This document shows, in pieces, positions 8,464 through 17,638 of a stretch of DNA of 64,000 nt. The translations under genes and the position numbers were made by a program. The notes below the pieces were generated by a model, which was given only the letters and a program-made list of their open reading frames with translations, ran no database searches and was not told where the DNA came from. The number at the start of each line of letters is the position of its first letter. The first letter of the stretch is position 1. This stretch comes from Firmicutes bacterium M10-2 (GTDB lineage: Bacteria; Bacillota_I; Bacilli_A; Erysipelotrichales; Erysipelotrichaceae): contig KE159696.1 in the NCBI GenBank assembly GCA_000403415.2, positions 96,900 through 160,899 on the forward strand, written 5' to 3'.

Positions 8464-9627
8464 CTAAATAATTTTATTTCCTGCGACAAATAAGCACGCT
8501 TCTTTCGTAACCGTAATCGATCCTTGCGCTTTGATCTTTTCTGCCACAAACCGATAAAACTCGTTGAGCCTTCCGCTTAACAACTCATTTTGATTGCCAT
8601 GACAGCTTACGATATAATCTACAATCGGTTTCGCCTGATCGATCACCAACGTATCAAAGTAATCTTTTCTTTCAACACAGGAAAAATATTTCGATAAAAT
8701 TTCTTCTCCGTTTTCTTTTCCGAAAATTTCAGGTAAAGAATGAGAAGAAAGCTCAATTCGAGGATCAAAGCTTTTCGCAAGCTCGGTAATTTCCTTCATA
8801 TGCTTTTTTCCGTAAGTACTCGCATAAAATATTCCGTTTTCTTTTAATACTCGTGTGATTTCCTTCAACCCCCGATCAAGATCATTGAAGTAAAACAATA
8901 CGTGATTCGCAATAATCGTATTAAAAAAATCGCTTTTGAAAGGAATATTTTCCGCATCGATTTGTAAATACGAAAAATCATCGCCTAATCTTTTTTTCGC
9001 ATCATTCAACATTCCTTCTGAAAGATCTGAAAGAAAAATTTCTCGATTCCGAAGATTGATTGAAGTTTCAAGCCATAAATCTCCGTTTCCGCATCCTAAT
9101 TCTAAAATACGATACGAAGAAAAATCGATGTTTTGGCGCAGCCACTCAAACCATTCAACCGGATTTGTAGAATACAAATGATGAAGTTGAATACGAACAT
9201 GAAGATTTTTCGAATCTTTATATTGCTCTACTAATTCATCATCTTTAGAAATGATATTCAACAATTGAATCACGCTATGAACATCCATTCCGTTACGATT
9301 GATGACTTCAATTGTTTTTCTGAGAGTTTCCTTTAAACGCTGGAAATACTGAAGCTTCTGATCTACAAGCCCGATTTGTTCTTGAAGAGAACTGATCCAT
9401 GAAGGGTCGTTTTCCAACAGCATAAGTTCAATTTCATCCAAAGAAAAACCAAGCTTTTTCAATAATACGATTTTTTGAAGTTTGATCAAATCCTGATCAC
9501 TATATTGCCTATATCCTTTTTCCGACATGGAAGAAGGTTTCAGCAATCCGATTTTATCGTAATATCGTAAAGTTCTTTCACTTACATTTGCCATCTTGGC
9601 AAATTGTCCCGTTTTATATTTTTCCAT
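8464..9627 (-). CDS. MerR-type regulator fused to a class I SAM methyltransferase
   Basis: A 387-aa two-domain protein. Residues 1-75 are a MerR winged helix (TGQFAKMANVSERTLRYYDKIGLLKPS, then GYRQYSDQDLIKLQKI). A coiled-coil dimer helix follows (about 80-125). Residues 160-300 are a Rossmann methyltransferase with motif I ILELGCGNGD, an acidic DLSEGML after strand 2 and NTIIANHVLFYF as the post-II block. Its start overlaps the upstream GT2 gene by 14 nt, so it is cotranscribed with polysaccharide genes. The target promoter and methyl acceptor are unknown; the methyltransferase domain could serve as a SAM or metabolite sensor. Confidence 0.8.
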   Translation of the reverse strand: MEKYKTGQFAKMANVSERTLRYYDKIGLLKPSSMSEKGYRQYSDQDLIKLQKIVLLKKLGFSLDEIELMLLENDPSWISSLQEQIGLVDQKLQYFQRLKETLRKTIEVINRNGMDVHSVIQLLNIISKDDELVEQYKDSKNLHVRIQLHHLYSTNPVEWFEWLRQNIDFSSYRILELGCGNGDLWLETSINLRNREIFLSDLSEGMLNDAKKRLGDDFSYLQIDAENIPFKSDFFNTIIANHVLFYFNDLDRGLKEITRVLKENGIFYASTYGKKHMKEITELAKSFDPRIELSSHSLPEIFGKENGEEILSKYFSCVERKDYFDTLVIDQAKPIVDYIVSCHGNQNELLSGRLNEFYRFVAEKIKAQGSITVTKEACLFVAGNKII

Positions 9628-10609
9628 ATGAATTCTTATTCAAAGCAAATACAAGATCGTACAAACGCGCAGTCAGCGGTTTTAACTGCTTATAATTCGG
9701 ATCCCTATTTTGTAAAAGAAGAGAAAGAAAACTTCTTTGTTCCAAAAATTTCAAATGATCTTCACAAAAGCTCAGGCGCCTTTCATATTGGGGATGAGCA
9801 GAAAAAAACTGTGGATCGATCTTTTGCAGCACAGACAAAGATTCCATTTGTTCTTTGGCAAACTGCTGACGGATTTTCAAATCATTCATACGGCTCCATT
9901 TTGCTTTCCATCCCTTTTCGACTTCACCAGTCATACCAATCGTATTATGGTCATGAATGCGATAATCAAAAAGAGGATGATCATAATACACCATTCCGTT
10001 TTCTTTCGATGCCAGCATATTAATGAGCCAATCATGAGGAATCAAATCTGTAAAATTCTCCAGAAACAGCTGTTTCATTTTCTTTGTCATCACCAAAGCG
10101 CATCCTTGAAAATAATTGTGATAAGCAAATTCTTCTAAGGTCATATTGGTCAATGAATCTTTTTCGACTTTTTTCAATAAAAAATTGTGATTGGATCGAT
10201 CTTCTTTCTCTTCAATTGCAATTTCATTTCCTTCTTGATCGATCAAATCAAAACTTGATGCAAGGACTTCGATTTTCGGATGTGCTTCCATAATTTTCAT
10301 CATGACTTCTACTTTATTTTCGTGCCAGCGATCATCTTGGTCACTAAGAAAAATATGATCTCCATTCGACAAGGCAATGGCTTTTTCAAAATTTCGTTTA
10401 TATCCTAAATTTTTGGTGTTTACAAACACTTTAATATTCCAGTCGGGATGATCTTGTTTTAAATGGAGGATCATCGGAATGGTCTGATCGCTTGAATGAT
10501 CATCCACAACAATCAATTCATCAACCGATCTTGTTTGATGAAATATAGAATGAATTTGTTCAAGAACGAAAGATTCACCATTGTACGTTGTCATAGCAAC
10601 CGAAATCAT
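9614..10609 (-). CDS. Glycosyltransferase family 2
   Basis: A 331-aa cytoplasmic GT2 enzyme. The N-terminus MISVAMTTYNGESFVLEQI and the LSDQDDRW motif (donor/metal binding) are typical of wall-polysaccharide and rhamnosyl transferases. The longest frame starts at 10654, but ATG at 10609 has AGGAG in front and forms a 4-nt ATGA overlap with the upstream GT2. It is similar in plan to the gene at 10606-11325 (both carry LSDQDD), so the two probably arose by duplication. Donor and linkage are unknown. Confidence 0.85.
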   Translation of the reverse strand: MISVAMTTYNGESFVLEQIHSIFHQTRSVDELIVVDDHSSDQTIPMILHLKQDHPDWNIKVFVNTKNLGYKRNFEKAIALSNGDHIFLSDQDDRWHENKVEVMMKIMEAHPKIEVLASSFDLIDQEGNEIAIEEKEDRSNHNFLLKKVEKDSLTNMTLEEFAYHNYFQGCALVMTKKMKQLFLENFTDLIPHDWLINMLASKENGMVYYDHPLFDYRIHDHNTIGMTGEVEKGWKAKWSRMNDLKIRQQFAKEQMESLSVLQKIDPQFFSAHPQYERRLSFCEDHLKFLEQRSFLSLLLQNRDPNYKQLKPLTARLYDLVFALNKNSYGKI

Positions 10610-11325
10610 ATTATTCTCCTTTCTTTTAATGCACAAAACAAATCGATACGCCAATGAATCATTTGAGCAATTGACGAATGTTCCATTTTCGATTCATTGT
10701 TTCCGTGCCTTCGATAATCAATTAAAGTTCGATTGATTATCGTTACCTTTCCTTTTTTTAAAGCAATTAAACCAATCCACTGATCATGCATCGGAATCTT
10801 TTCGGGAAACGGCAGGATCTCTTTTTTCAATTGTTTTCTAAAAGCCATGCAGCATCCCATAAAACTGTTTTTTACACTATTTTTCAGAAAGGATAAACTG
10901 GGATGGGTCGAACCAAACACTGATAATTGGATACAAGAAAGATCTTGATCGACCACTTGCGCATCATGAAGAGTACAAAGAATATTTTCGTCTTTCATGA
11001 CCTCAAGGACACAATTTATTTTATCCGATTTCCAAATATCATCTTGATCACTCAAAAAAATAATTTCATTTCTCGTATGCCCTATCGCATTTTCAAAATT
11101 TTTGATCAATCCTTGCCCCGGTCCCTCGATCAGTTTGACACGAGAATCTTCTTTTTGAATCTTTTCGATAATTTCTCTTGTTTGGTCTGTGGAAGGATCT
11201 AAAGAAATGACCAGTTCATCTTTTGAATTTAATTGACAAAGAATCGAATCAATTTGATCTTTGATATACATTTCGCCATTATACGCAGCCAACGCTACCG
11301 AAACACTTTGTCTTATTGTATCCAT
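10606..11325 (-). CDS. Glycosyltransferase family 2
   Basis: A 239-aa GT2 enzyme starting with the donor-binding pattern VSVALAAYNGEMYIKDQI and carrying LSDQDDIWKSDK. ATG at 11325 is preferred over an in-frame TTG at 11334. No good ribosome site is visible, and the start lies inside the end of the upstream GT2 gene, which suggests translational coupling. It is shorter than the downstream paralog, ending soon after the catalytic domain. It probably adds one residue to the repeat unit of the wall polysaccharide. Confidence 0.8.
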   Translation of the reverse strand: MDTIRQSVSVALAAYNGEMYIKDQIDSILCQLNSKDELVISLDPSTDQTREIIEKIQKEDSRVKLIEGPGQGLIKNFENAIGHTRNEIIFLSDQDDIWKSDKINCVLEVMKDENILCTLHDAQVVDQDLSCIQLSVFGSTHPSLSFLKNSVKNSFMGCCMAFRKQLKKEILPFPEKIPMHDQWIGLIALKKGKVTIINRTLIDYRRHGNNESKMEHSSIAQMIHWRIDLFCALKERRII

Positions 11326-12110
11326 ATACGCCAATCTTTTGTATGGAGGAAGATGCTTGCTTTATGCCTATGAATCACATAGGCACAATAAAGTCTTCCC
11401 TTAACTGTTCCTTTATAAAACTCCTTGATATCCTTTTTAAACATTCGAAACCGTTGGATGGCTTTTGTGCCATCCGGATCAAATGCAGAAAATTGCTGTT
11501 CAAGCTGAGTATCCATCACCTTAATTCTGGCATCAAGCTGTCGCATTGAACGAATGAAATCATGATCCACACAATCCAAAAATAAATCTTCATTGTAACG
11601 ATATTCCGCAAACAAAGAAAGTCGGATCAGCATTCCGCTGTTGATACCGCACAATTCTTTTTGAGAAAGCGAAAACGGATCCTTTGAACGATGTATATAC
11701 ACTTCTTTCATCATCGAAGGAGAAAGATATCCTTGTTCAGGGTGCCCATCCACAACTAAAGGAAGATAAATATCTGCCTCATCTGCTGCGACCATCTCCT
11801 TTACACATTCAAAATAGGTATCCGGAATTTCCGTATCGTCATCAAAAAGCATCACAAACCCTTCCATGATCGGGTTTTCCTCTTCGATATGGTCTAAAGC
11901 ACGATTATAAGCTTTCGGAAGACCTCGATTTCCATGCATCGATAAATACACATTTCCGTCCTTTTGAACTTGTGCCTGATCGATATCAATATTTGTGCTG
12001 TTGTCACAAACGATCGTTATGATATCTTTTTGTTTGTTCAAAGCCTGATAAGAAGGAGATTGTTCCAATGGTTTATTGTAATCTACTAAAATGGCATATA
12101 TGGGAATCAT
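11313..12110 (-). CDS. Glycosyltransferase family 2, rhamnosyltransferase-like
   Basis: A 265-aa protein with YAILVDYNKPLEQ at the N-terminus and a DDDTEIPD motif (about residues 90-97) where GT2 enzymes bind the metal-nucleotide. The pattern resembles dTDP-rhamnosyltransferases of O-antigen and wall polysaccharide loci, which fits the nearby rml genes, but donor choice is inferred. It overlaps the following GT2 gene by 13 nt and lies 18 nt after the GT4-like gene. Confidence 0.75.
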   Translation of the reverse strand: MIPIYAILVDYNKPLEQSPSYQALNKQKDIITIVCDNSTNIDIDQAQVQKDGNVYLSMHGNRGLPKAYNRALDHIEEENPIMEGFVMLFDDDTEIPDTYFECVKEMVAADEADIYLPLVVDGHPEQGYLSPSMMKEVYIHRSKDPFSLSQKELCGINSGMLIRLSLFAEYRYNEDLFLDCVDHDFIRSMRQLDARIKVMDTQLEQQFSAFDPDGTKAIQRFRMFKKDIKEFYKGTVKGRLYCAYVIHRHKASIFLHTKDWRIWIQ

Positions 12111-12128
12111 ATGTTTTCATCACTCCTT

Positions 12129-13247
12129 TTAAACGCCTGCATTTTTTAACGTTTCTTCAAACGATCCATTTCGAAACATGGTTTCGTAAACTTTCCGACA
12201 ATGTTCTCTTTGTGCAAATTGCTCAGCCAACGGCATAGAACAAATCTTTTTTGCTATTTGATCCATATTGTTTCGATCAATATTAAAGCCGATATCATAT
12301 TGACGGACAAGTTCGGCCGTATCCGCCGGTATCGTATTGATGATCGGAACTCCGCCACACAAATAATCCAGCGATTTCATCGTCAAGCCGACTACGACAC
12401 TCTCTTTCATAATATTCAGCGCATAATTGCACTGGTCGAAAATCGCTTGTTTTTTCTCTTGTTCAAATACTTTTTTATGATCAATGACTGAAATATTAAT
12501 TTCGGCAAGTTTTGAAATCAGCAAGGATTTCGATTCTCCTTCTCCGATAATGTGCAAAATACAAGTTTTATATAACGCGCATTGTTTTAAAAAATTAACA
12601 ATAAAATCAATATCAATAATATGATTGATCGATCCTAAATATACAAAATGCATTTCTTCTTCGCTGATCAGATCGGCAAATGAACATGGAAGTTCATTTC
12701 GAGCCCAATACAGCGTTTCATACTGATGATTCTCCTTTTGATCCAAAACTTCCTGATACAATTCACATTCAGTAAAGACACGATCTGCAAACGGAAGATA
12801 TTTATCGCGAAGTTTTCTCCAAATCTGAAAAGGAGGCAGCGACAAATATTTCGTGATCGGCATCGTTTCCGGCCATAAATCAATCACATCAAAATAAAGC
12901 TTCACTTTCGGATGTTTTTTCTTATAAAGTGCCATCATCTTTGCCAGAGAATTGGCAGGAACCAAGCAATAAATAATATCAGGATCCATTTCTTCGATTT
13001 TTGTTTTCATCTTCTTGGCCAGCATATAATGTGAAAACAGTCGATGGATCGACAAGTTTTTCGTATAAGGATGCGCATGGACCAAATGATCGGCTCCGGG
13101 ATAATATTGAAGTTTCTGTTTTTCCCGATGAGAAAAATCCGAAGTCAATACGGTTACCTTATCTCCTTTTTGTTCAAAATATGTACGCAGCATTTTTACC
13201 CGGTCAAAATACGTATCAAACGCACATATGATTGCCACCTTACTCAT
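12129..13247 (-). CDS. Glycosyltransferase, GT4-like
   Basis: A 372-aa GT-B fold enzyme. The N-terminal domain begins MSKVAIICAFDTYFDRVKM and includes an LWPET acceptor-side block. The C-terminal domain has IIGEGESKSLL and the donor-binding stretch GLTMKSLDYLCGGVPIINTI. ATG at 13247 follows AAAGGAG and overlaps the epimerase gene by 8 nt; the open frame upstream of it (to 13310) lies in that gene. It probably adds a sugar early in lipid-linked repeat assembly. Confidence 0.8.
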   Translation of the reverse strand: MSKVAIICAFDTYFDRVKMLRTYFEQKGDKVTVLTSDFSHREKQKLQYYPGADHLVHAHPYTKNLSIHRLFSHYMLAKKMKTKIEEMDPDIIYCLVPANSLAKMMALYKKKHPKVKLYFDVIDLWPETMPITKYLSLPPFQIWRKLRDKYLPFADRVFTECELYQEVLDQKENHQYETLYWARNELPCSFADLISEEEMHFVYLGSINHIIDIDFIVNFLKQCALYKTCILHIIGEGESKSLLISKLAEINISVIDHKKVFEQEKKQAIFDQCNYALNIMKESVVVGLTMKSLDYLCGGVPIINTIPADTAELVRQYDIGFNIDRNNMDQIAKKICSMPLAEQFAQREHCRKVYETMFRNGSFEETLKNAGV

Positions 13248-14091
13248 GCCGGCTCCTTTCCGTTTCTTGGATCGATCGTTCAAAAGAAACAATCTGATAT
13301 TCAAATCCATATTGCGAAAGACTCGGATCGATCACCAGCGAACCAAACACTTTGTTGAATATGGTCTTATTTCTTAATTTTGAAAAAATCAAATTCAACC
13401 CTTTGGAAAAGATCACAGGATGATGGTGCGTTTTGGCAATCGCACTCACCAATTGAGCCGTAGATACGATTTCTTTATTTTGAGGCAGGAAAATCCCTTC
13501 AAGCTTTCGATCAATGATTTCTTTTAAACACATGCAAAAATTATCGACAAACAACATACTCCGTTCATTATAAAGCGTAGGAAAGAATGGTGTCACGCAA
13601 GAAAACCTAGAAAGAAGTCGATAGTTTCCTTTCGATCCCGGACCGTAGATCATGGGCGGGCGCAAGATCGAAACGCAAAACGAACGATCACTCAGCAATA
13701 AGATTCCTTCTTCGGCTTGTTTCTTGCTTTCTCCGTAAAAATTATCCGGACATAAAGGTGTTTCTTTCGTAATCAGAGTATTCTTGCTTCCGTAAACAAT
13801 AACCGAAGACATGAAAATAAAATGAGGGCATCCCTCTTTTTTTGCTTTTTGAGCAACTTCGATCGCAAGATCTCGGTTGATTGCATAATACATATCTTTT
13901 TCATTGTCTTGCGGATTGGCATGTGCAAGCCCCGCCATATGTACAACGACATCATATGAAGAAAAGTTTTGCTCTTTCCATCCTTCTCTTACGCTAATCA
14001 AATCCACTTCATAATTTTTGTTTTGGCTAAGAAAACGTTTGAATGAATTCGCCAAATAAGAATTTTTTCCTGTAATCAAGATCCGTTTCAT
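13240..14091 (-). CDS. NAD-dependent sugar-nucleotide epimerase/dehydratase
   Basis: A 283-aa extended SDR protein. The N-terminal Rossmann loop is ILITGKNSYLANSF, a divergent form of GxxGxxG also seen in capsule epimerases. The catalytic Ser-Tyr-Lys set is in MSSVIVYG and FYGESKKQAEEG. It overlaps the initiating sugar-phosphate transferase gene by 4 nt. Such pairs often supply and attach the first sugar, for example a UDP-HexNAc C4 epimer; the exact substrate is not visible. Confidence 0.75.
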   Translation of the reverse strand: MKRILITGKNSYLANSFKRFLSQNKNYEVDLISVREGWKEQNFSSYDVVVHMAGLAHANPQDNEKDMYYAINRDLAIEVAQKAKKEGCPHFIFMSSVIVYGSKNTLITKETPLCPDNFYGESKKQAEEGILLLSDRSFCVSILRPPMIYGPGSKGNYRLLSRFSCVTPFFPTLYNERSMLFVDNFCMCLKEIIDRKLEGIFLPQNKEIVSTAQLVSAIAKTHHHPVIFSKGLNLIFSKLRNKTIFNKVFGSLVIDPSLSQYGFEYQIVSFERSIQETERSRHE

Positions 14092-14678
14092 TTTTGTTTT
14101 CCTTCCTGAACACCTTCATGGCGAAGGACCGAAAAAAAGGTGGCAAAAAAGATTCTGAGATCTTCTACAAAGGTAATTTTCAGAGCGTATTGCCCATCTA
14201 AAGCCGCCTTCTTTGAAATTTCCAATTCATCTCTTCCTGAAATTTGTGCAAGTCCTGTCAATCCGGGACGAATCTTCGACGATCCGTTTTCATCGCGCAA
14301 AGCAATCAGATCATATTGATTCCATAAAGCCGGTCGCGGTCCTACCACAGCCATATCTCCTTTCGCTATATTGAAAAGCTGCGGCAATTCATCCAAGCTT
14401 GTCACTCTTAAAAAATGCCCGATCGGCGTAATAAAACGGTCCGGATCTTCTAATAAATGAGTGGGCATATCTTTTGGGGTATCGCTGCGCATAGTACGAA
14501 ACTTATAAATCATAAAATGCGTGTCGTCTTTTCCTACACGCTTTTGTTTAAACAAAATCGGTCCTTTTGAAGTGCATTTAATAATAATCGATAAAACGAG
14601 CAAAATCGGCGAAAGCAAAATAATACCAACTAAGCTTAATATCAGATCAATCATTCGTTTAAAAAAATGAAGATACAT
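14088..14678 (-). CDS. Undecaprenyl-phosphate sugar-phosphate transferase (bacterial sugar transferase)
   Basis: A 196-aa priming enzyme of the PF02397 family that moves a sugar-1-phosphate from a nucleotide sugar to undecaprenyl phosphate. One N-terminal helix (about 8-30) precedes the catalytic domain with FKQKRVGKDDTHFMIYKFRTM, LRVTSLDELPQLFNI and MAVVGPRPAL. It lacks the long N-terminal membrane region of WcaJ, so it is of the short type. It is the first gene of the transferase operon, downstream of a terminator and a palindrome. Confidence 0.9.
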   Translation of the reverse strand: MYLHFFKRMIDLILSLVGIILLSPILLVLSIIIKCTSKGPILFKQKRVGKDDTHFMIYKFRTMRSDTPKDMPTHLLEDPDRFITPIGHFLRVTSLDELPQLFNIAKGDMAVVGPRPALWNQYDLIALRDENGSSKIRPGLTGLAQISGRDELEISKKAALDGQYALKITFVEDLRIFFATFFSVLRHEGVQEGKQK

Positions 14679-14701
14679 AACGGTCCTTTCTAAATTCTTG
14701 T

Positions 14702-14720
14702 CTATTCTATCATAGAATAG
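14702..14720. promoter_or_regulatory. Palindrome upstream of the sugar transferase operon (candidate operator)
   Basis: CTATTCTAT-C-ATAGAATAG is a perfect 9-bp inverted repeat 24 nt upstream of the start at 14678. It lies between the capD-like terminator and the first gene of the next operon. On the minus strand it contains TAGAAT, a possible -10. There is no U tract, so it is unlikely to be a terminator. Operator function is inferred. Confidence 0.4.
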
Positions 14721-14751
14721 GAAAAAGAAAAAATTTCATTTCACATGAAAA

Positions 14752-14782
14752 GAAAAAGGAAGATTTGTCCTCTAATCTTCCT
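14752..14782 (-). terminator. Terminator of the CapD-like gene
   Basis: An 8-bp stem (AGGAAGAT at 14757-14764 with ATCTTCCT at 14775-14782) and a 10-nt loop are followed on the minus strand by TTTTTC. It overlaps the stop codon at 14772 and separates the dehydratase gene from the sugar transferase operon. Confidence 0.85.
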
Positions 14783-16619
14783 TGATGAGCTGCAAAAGTT
14801 TGGTCTTAATTTCCTGAATATCATCACTCGTACTAATGGTTTCGTACAAAATATCGAGCTTTTTATCAATTTCTTCTTGAGAAAGATGAATCGGTTCATG
14901 CACAAAAATCAATTTATTATCTGTACGATGACATTTTTCGATTTCCAATGCCAGTTCTTCAAACATTTTTTCTCCAGGCCGCAGCCCTACTTCTTTAATT
15001 TCGATTTCTTCATAAGGACGATATCCCGCCAAATGAATCATTTTTTCCGCAAGATCGAGGATCTTTACCGGTTCACCCATATCCAAAACAAAAATTTCTT
15101 TGGAGTTCGCATAATAACCTGCCTGTAAGACAAGCTGAGCCGCTTCGGGAATCGTCATGAAATAGCGACGAATATTGTAATCTGTCACTGTAACCGGACC
15201 ACCCTGACGAATTTGTTCCTTAAAGATCGGAATGACCGATCCACTCGATCCTAAAACATTTCCGAAACGTACAGCAGCCATTTTGATTGGTGAATTTCCG
15301 ATATTTCTTGACTGCATAATCAATTCAGTCATTCTTTTGGTTGCTCCCATCACATTTGTTGGATTGACCGCTTTATCGGTAGAGATCATGATAAACCGTT
15401 TCACTCCGTATTTTACACATGCATCAATCACATTTTTTGTGCCGAACACATTATTGCGAACAGCCTCCATCGGACGATCTTCCATCAGCGGAACATGCTT
15501 GTGCGCAGCCGCATGGTATACGACATCCGGACGATATTCGCGCATAAACTTAAAGATTTCTTCCCTTTCGCGAATCGAAATGATCAAAGATACGAGTTCG
15601 ATGCTTGAAGAAAGTTCTCCGGAACGCATTTTTCGCATAAACTCCTGTTTGAGCATATACAATGTATTTTCATTTATATCGATCATGATCATTTTTTTAG
15701 GAGAAAACTTCATGATCTGACGACAAAGTTCCGATCCGATCGATCCTCCGGCACCGGTTACACAAACTACTTGCTCATTCAAATAGGCCCCGATCTCCTC
15801 GGTTTTCAGATCGATTGTGTGTCGATTCAATAAATCTTCAATCTGAATTTCATCCACTTGAATACCTTGATGCTCGTTTTCCAATGAGAAACGCATGATC
15901 TTCGTGATGCAAGATGTATTGGCACAAAGTTCAATAATTCTCTGTTTATTTTCTTCGTCAATTTGGCTGATGGCGATAAATAAACGAGTAACTCCGTATT
16001 CTTGGGCAATTTTTTCGACTTCATCAATTGTTCCCAGAACCTTTTTTCCCCCGACCAATGTACCTTTTGGTTTGAAATCATCCAGATACCCGACGACATT
16101 GTATGGATATTGGGTTCCCCGATAAATTTCATTGACCATCATATACCCGCCATTTCCCGCTCCGATCACGAGTGCTTTTTCTGAACGATCCACATTCATC
16201 ATGTACTGATGAAATTCACGATATAAAAGCCGAATAGCCATCTGGACAATATAGGTTATAATTTCCGAAACAATGATCAACGATGGATGAAATAAGTGCA
16301 TGGTCTGTGTGAAGATTAACATGACCACCATACAGACCAAAGAACTGAGTCCGATCCGAATGACATCTTGCGGTCCGGTATATGTCCACAATGTCTTTTG
16401 AGTCGAAAACAAGATTCCTACAAATAAATGCAGAAAGAGCACAAAGAGCATGCCGTAAATGATCAAATGGGTAATATGAAGCAATCTTCCATCCAAAAAG
16501 AAATTATTATCCATAAAAAAAGTAAATACATAACTTCCGAAAACAACGGCCAGATCTACAAGCATGATGATTGCACTACGATATTTTTGATATAACTTCG
16601 TTTGATATATTGTATCCAT
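14772..16619 (-). CDS. CapD/FlaA1-like UDP-sugar 4,6-dehydratase, membrane-anchored
   Basis: About 615 aa. Four N-terminal helices (residues 10-115) precede a first nucleotide-binding fold (VIGAGNGGYMM) and then the catalytic SDR domain with VTGAGGSIGSELCRQI, MISTDKAVNPTNVMGATKR and RFGNVLGSSGSV. The architecture is that of PglF/WbpM/CapD, which convert UDP-GlcNAc to a 4-keto-6-deoxy sugar for the polysaccharide. SMDKA is replaced by STDKA, common in the long family. Two ATGs are possible (16628 or 16619); neither has a ribosome site, and the second sits 7 nt after a TATAAT, so a leaderless message is possible. Confidence 0.85.
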   Translation of the reverse strand: MDTIYQTKLYQKYRSAIIMLVDLAVVFGSYVFTFFMDNNFFLDGRLLHITHLIIYGMLFVLFLHLFVGILFSTQKTLWTYTGPQDVIRIGLSSLVCMVVMLIFTQTMHLFHPSLIIVSEIITYIVQMAIRLLYREFHQYMMNVDRSEKALVIGAGNGGYMMVNEIYRGTQYPYNVVGYLDDFKPKGTLVGGKKVLGTIDEVEKIAQEYGVTRLFIAISQIDEENKQRIIELCANTSCITKIMRFSLENEHQGIQVDEIQIEDLLNRHTIDLKTEEIGAYLNEQVVCVTGAGGSIGSELCRQIMKFSPKKMIMIDINENTLYMLKQEFMRKMRSGELSSSIELVSLIISIREREEIFKFMREYRPDVVYHAAAHKHVPLMEDRPMEAVRNNVFGTKNVIDACVKYGVKRFIMISTDKAVNPTNVMGATKRMTELIMQSRNIGNSPIKMAAVRFGNVLGSSGSVIPIFKEQIRQGGPVTVTDYNIRRYFMTIPEAAQLVLQAGYYANSKEIFVLDMGEPVKILDLAEKMIHLAGYRPYEEIEIKEVGLRPGEKMFEELALEIEKCHRTDNKLIFVHEPIHLSQEEIDKKLDILYETISTSDDIQEIKTKLLQLIKED

Positions 16620-16632
16620 ACTTTTCATTATA
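16620..16632 (-). promoter_or_regulatory. Candidate -10 box for leaderless capD-like transcript
   Basis: TATAAT (16627-16632, minus strand) ends 7 nt before the ATG at 16619, so transcription would begin at or next to the start codon. The -35 region (TTTTTA at 17-nt spacing) is weak. No Shine-Dalgarno sequence is present. Confidence 0.35.
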
Positions 16633-16665
16633 CACAGTCAGAACATTTTTAAAAATAAAATTTAA

Positions 16666-17532
16666 TCATAGCGCGCTTTCACGTAGTATTTCGATAAATT
16701 TCACAACAGCTTTCGACAGTGCCTGATATTTCTTCCATCCCACATACAATTCAACTTCTAAGCGTGGCTTGAGAGGAATGAAAGCCAAGTCTTTATGGCT
16801 TTGGCACAACCCATCAATCGTTAAAGCATAACCGATTTTTTGTTTTACCAAAAAGCCTGCATTATAAAATAAATTGTATGTAGCGACAATTTTAGGTTCT
16901 TTCCCTAGCCATTGAATTAAAGCTGTTTCTTTATTGATGGCTTGCCTGGATAAAATGAGAGGCAAATCAAGCACATCTTCTTTTTGCACAAACTCTTTTT
17001 GGGCTAGAGGATCCTCTTTTTTGCAGACAAGTCCCCATTGATTTTTTTGCCGAAGCTTTAATACTTCGAATTTTGAAAAATCGTTTTCTCCGACAAACAA
17101 TCCAAGATCAAGCAATCCTTTTTCAATTTGTTCCTGAATATCGAAAGCATTGCCTGAATGAATATGAAAGCATATGTCGGGATACTTTTCATGCATTTGA
17201 GCAATCGCTTCAGTAATAATTGCCATCCCGGTTGTTTCTCCGCAACCGATATGAATGTCGCCGGAAAGATCGTATTCATCCATATCAAGATCAACAAGCA
17301 GCTTATCCGTTAAATTCACAATTTCCTGTGCTCTTTTTCGAAAGTACATTCCGTCTTCTGTTAATGTGATTTTTCGATTTCCGCGAATAAAAAGCGTTTT
17401 TCCTAATTCTTCTTCCAATTCTTTCATTTGCCGTGAAAGCGAAGGCTGCGAAATGTGGATCCTATTCGCCGCTTTTGTTAAATTTTCTTCTTGCGCAATA
17501 GCCAAAAAATAACGCATGACCCGAATATCCAT
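16666..17532 (-). CDS. LysR-family transcriptional regulator
   Basis: A 288-aa regulator. The N-terminal winged helix is classic: MDIRVMRYFLAIAQEENLTK, then HISQPSLSRQMKELEEELGK. The effector-binding domain starts near residue 90 (IHIGCGETTGMAI). It is divergently arranged with a 69-aa gene and a DUF3737 gene about 100 nt away, the usual set-up in which LysR controls the divergent unit from the shared spacer. Start ATG at 17532 lies behind AAGGAGG. Its effector is unknown. Confidence 0.9.
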   Translation of the reverse strand: MDIRVMRYFLAIAQEENLTKAANRIHISQPSLSRQMKELEEELGKTLFIRGNRKITLTEDGMYFRKRAQEIVNLTDKLLVDLDMDEYDLSGDIHIGCGETTGMAIITEAIAQMHEKYPDICFHIHSGNAFDIQEQIEKGLLDLGLFVGENDFSKFEVLKLRQKNQWGLVCKKEDPLAQKEFVQKEDVLDLPLILSRQAINKETALIQWLGKEPKIVATYNLFYNAGFLVKQKIGYALTIDGLCQSHKDLAFIPLKPRLEVELYVGWKKYQALSKAVVKFIEILRESAL

Positions 17533-17638
17533 ATTTTCCTCCTTGTTCCTATACCTTTTAGTTATATTTCATCATATAAATCAAGTATTCGCAATGTTTA
17601 CCGGCAAAAATTATACTATTCCTGGAGGAAAACAAATC

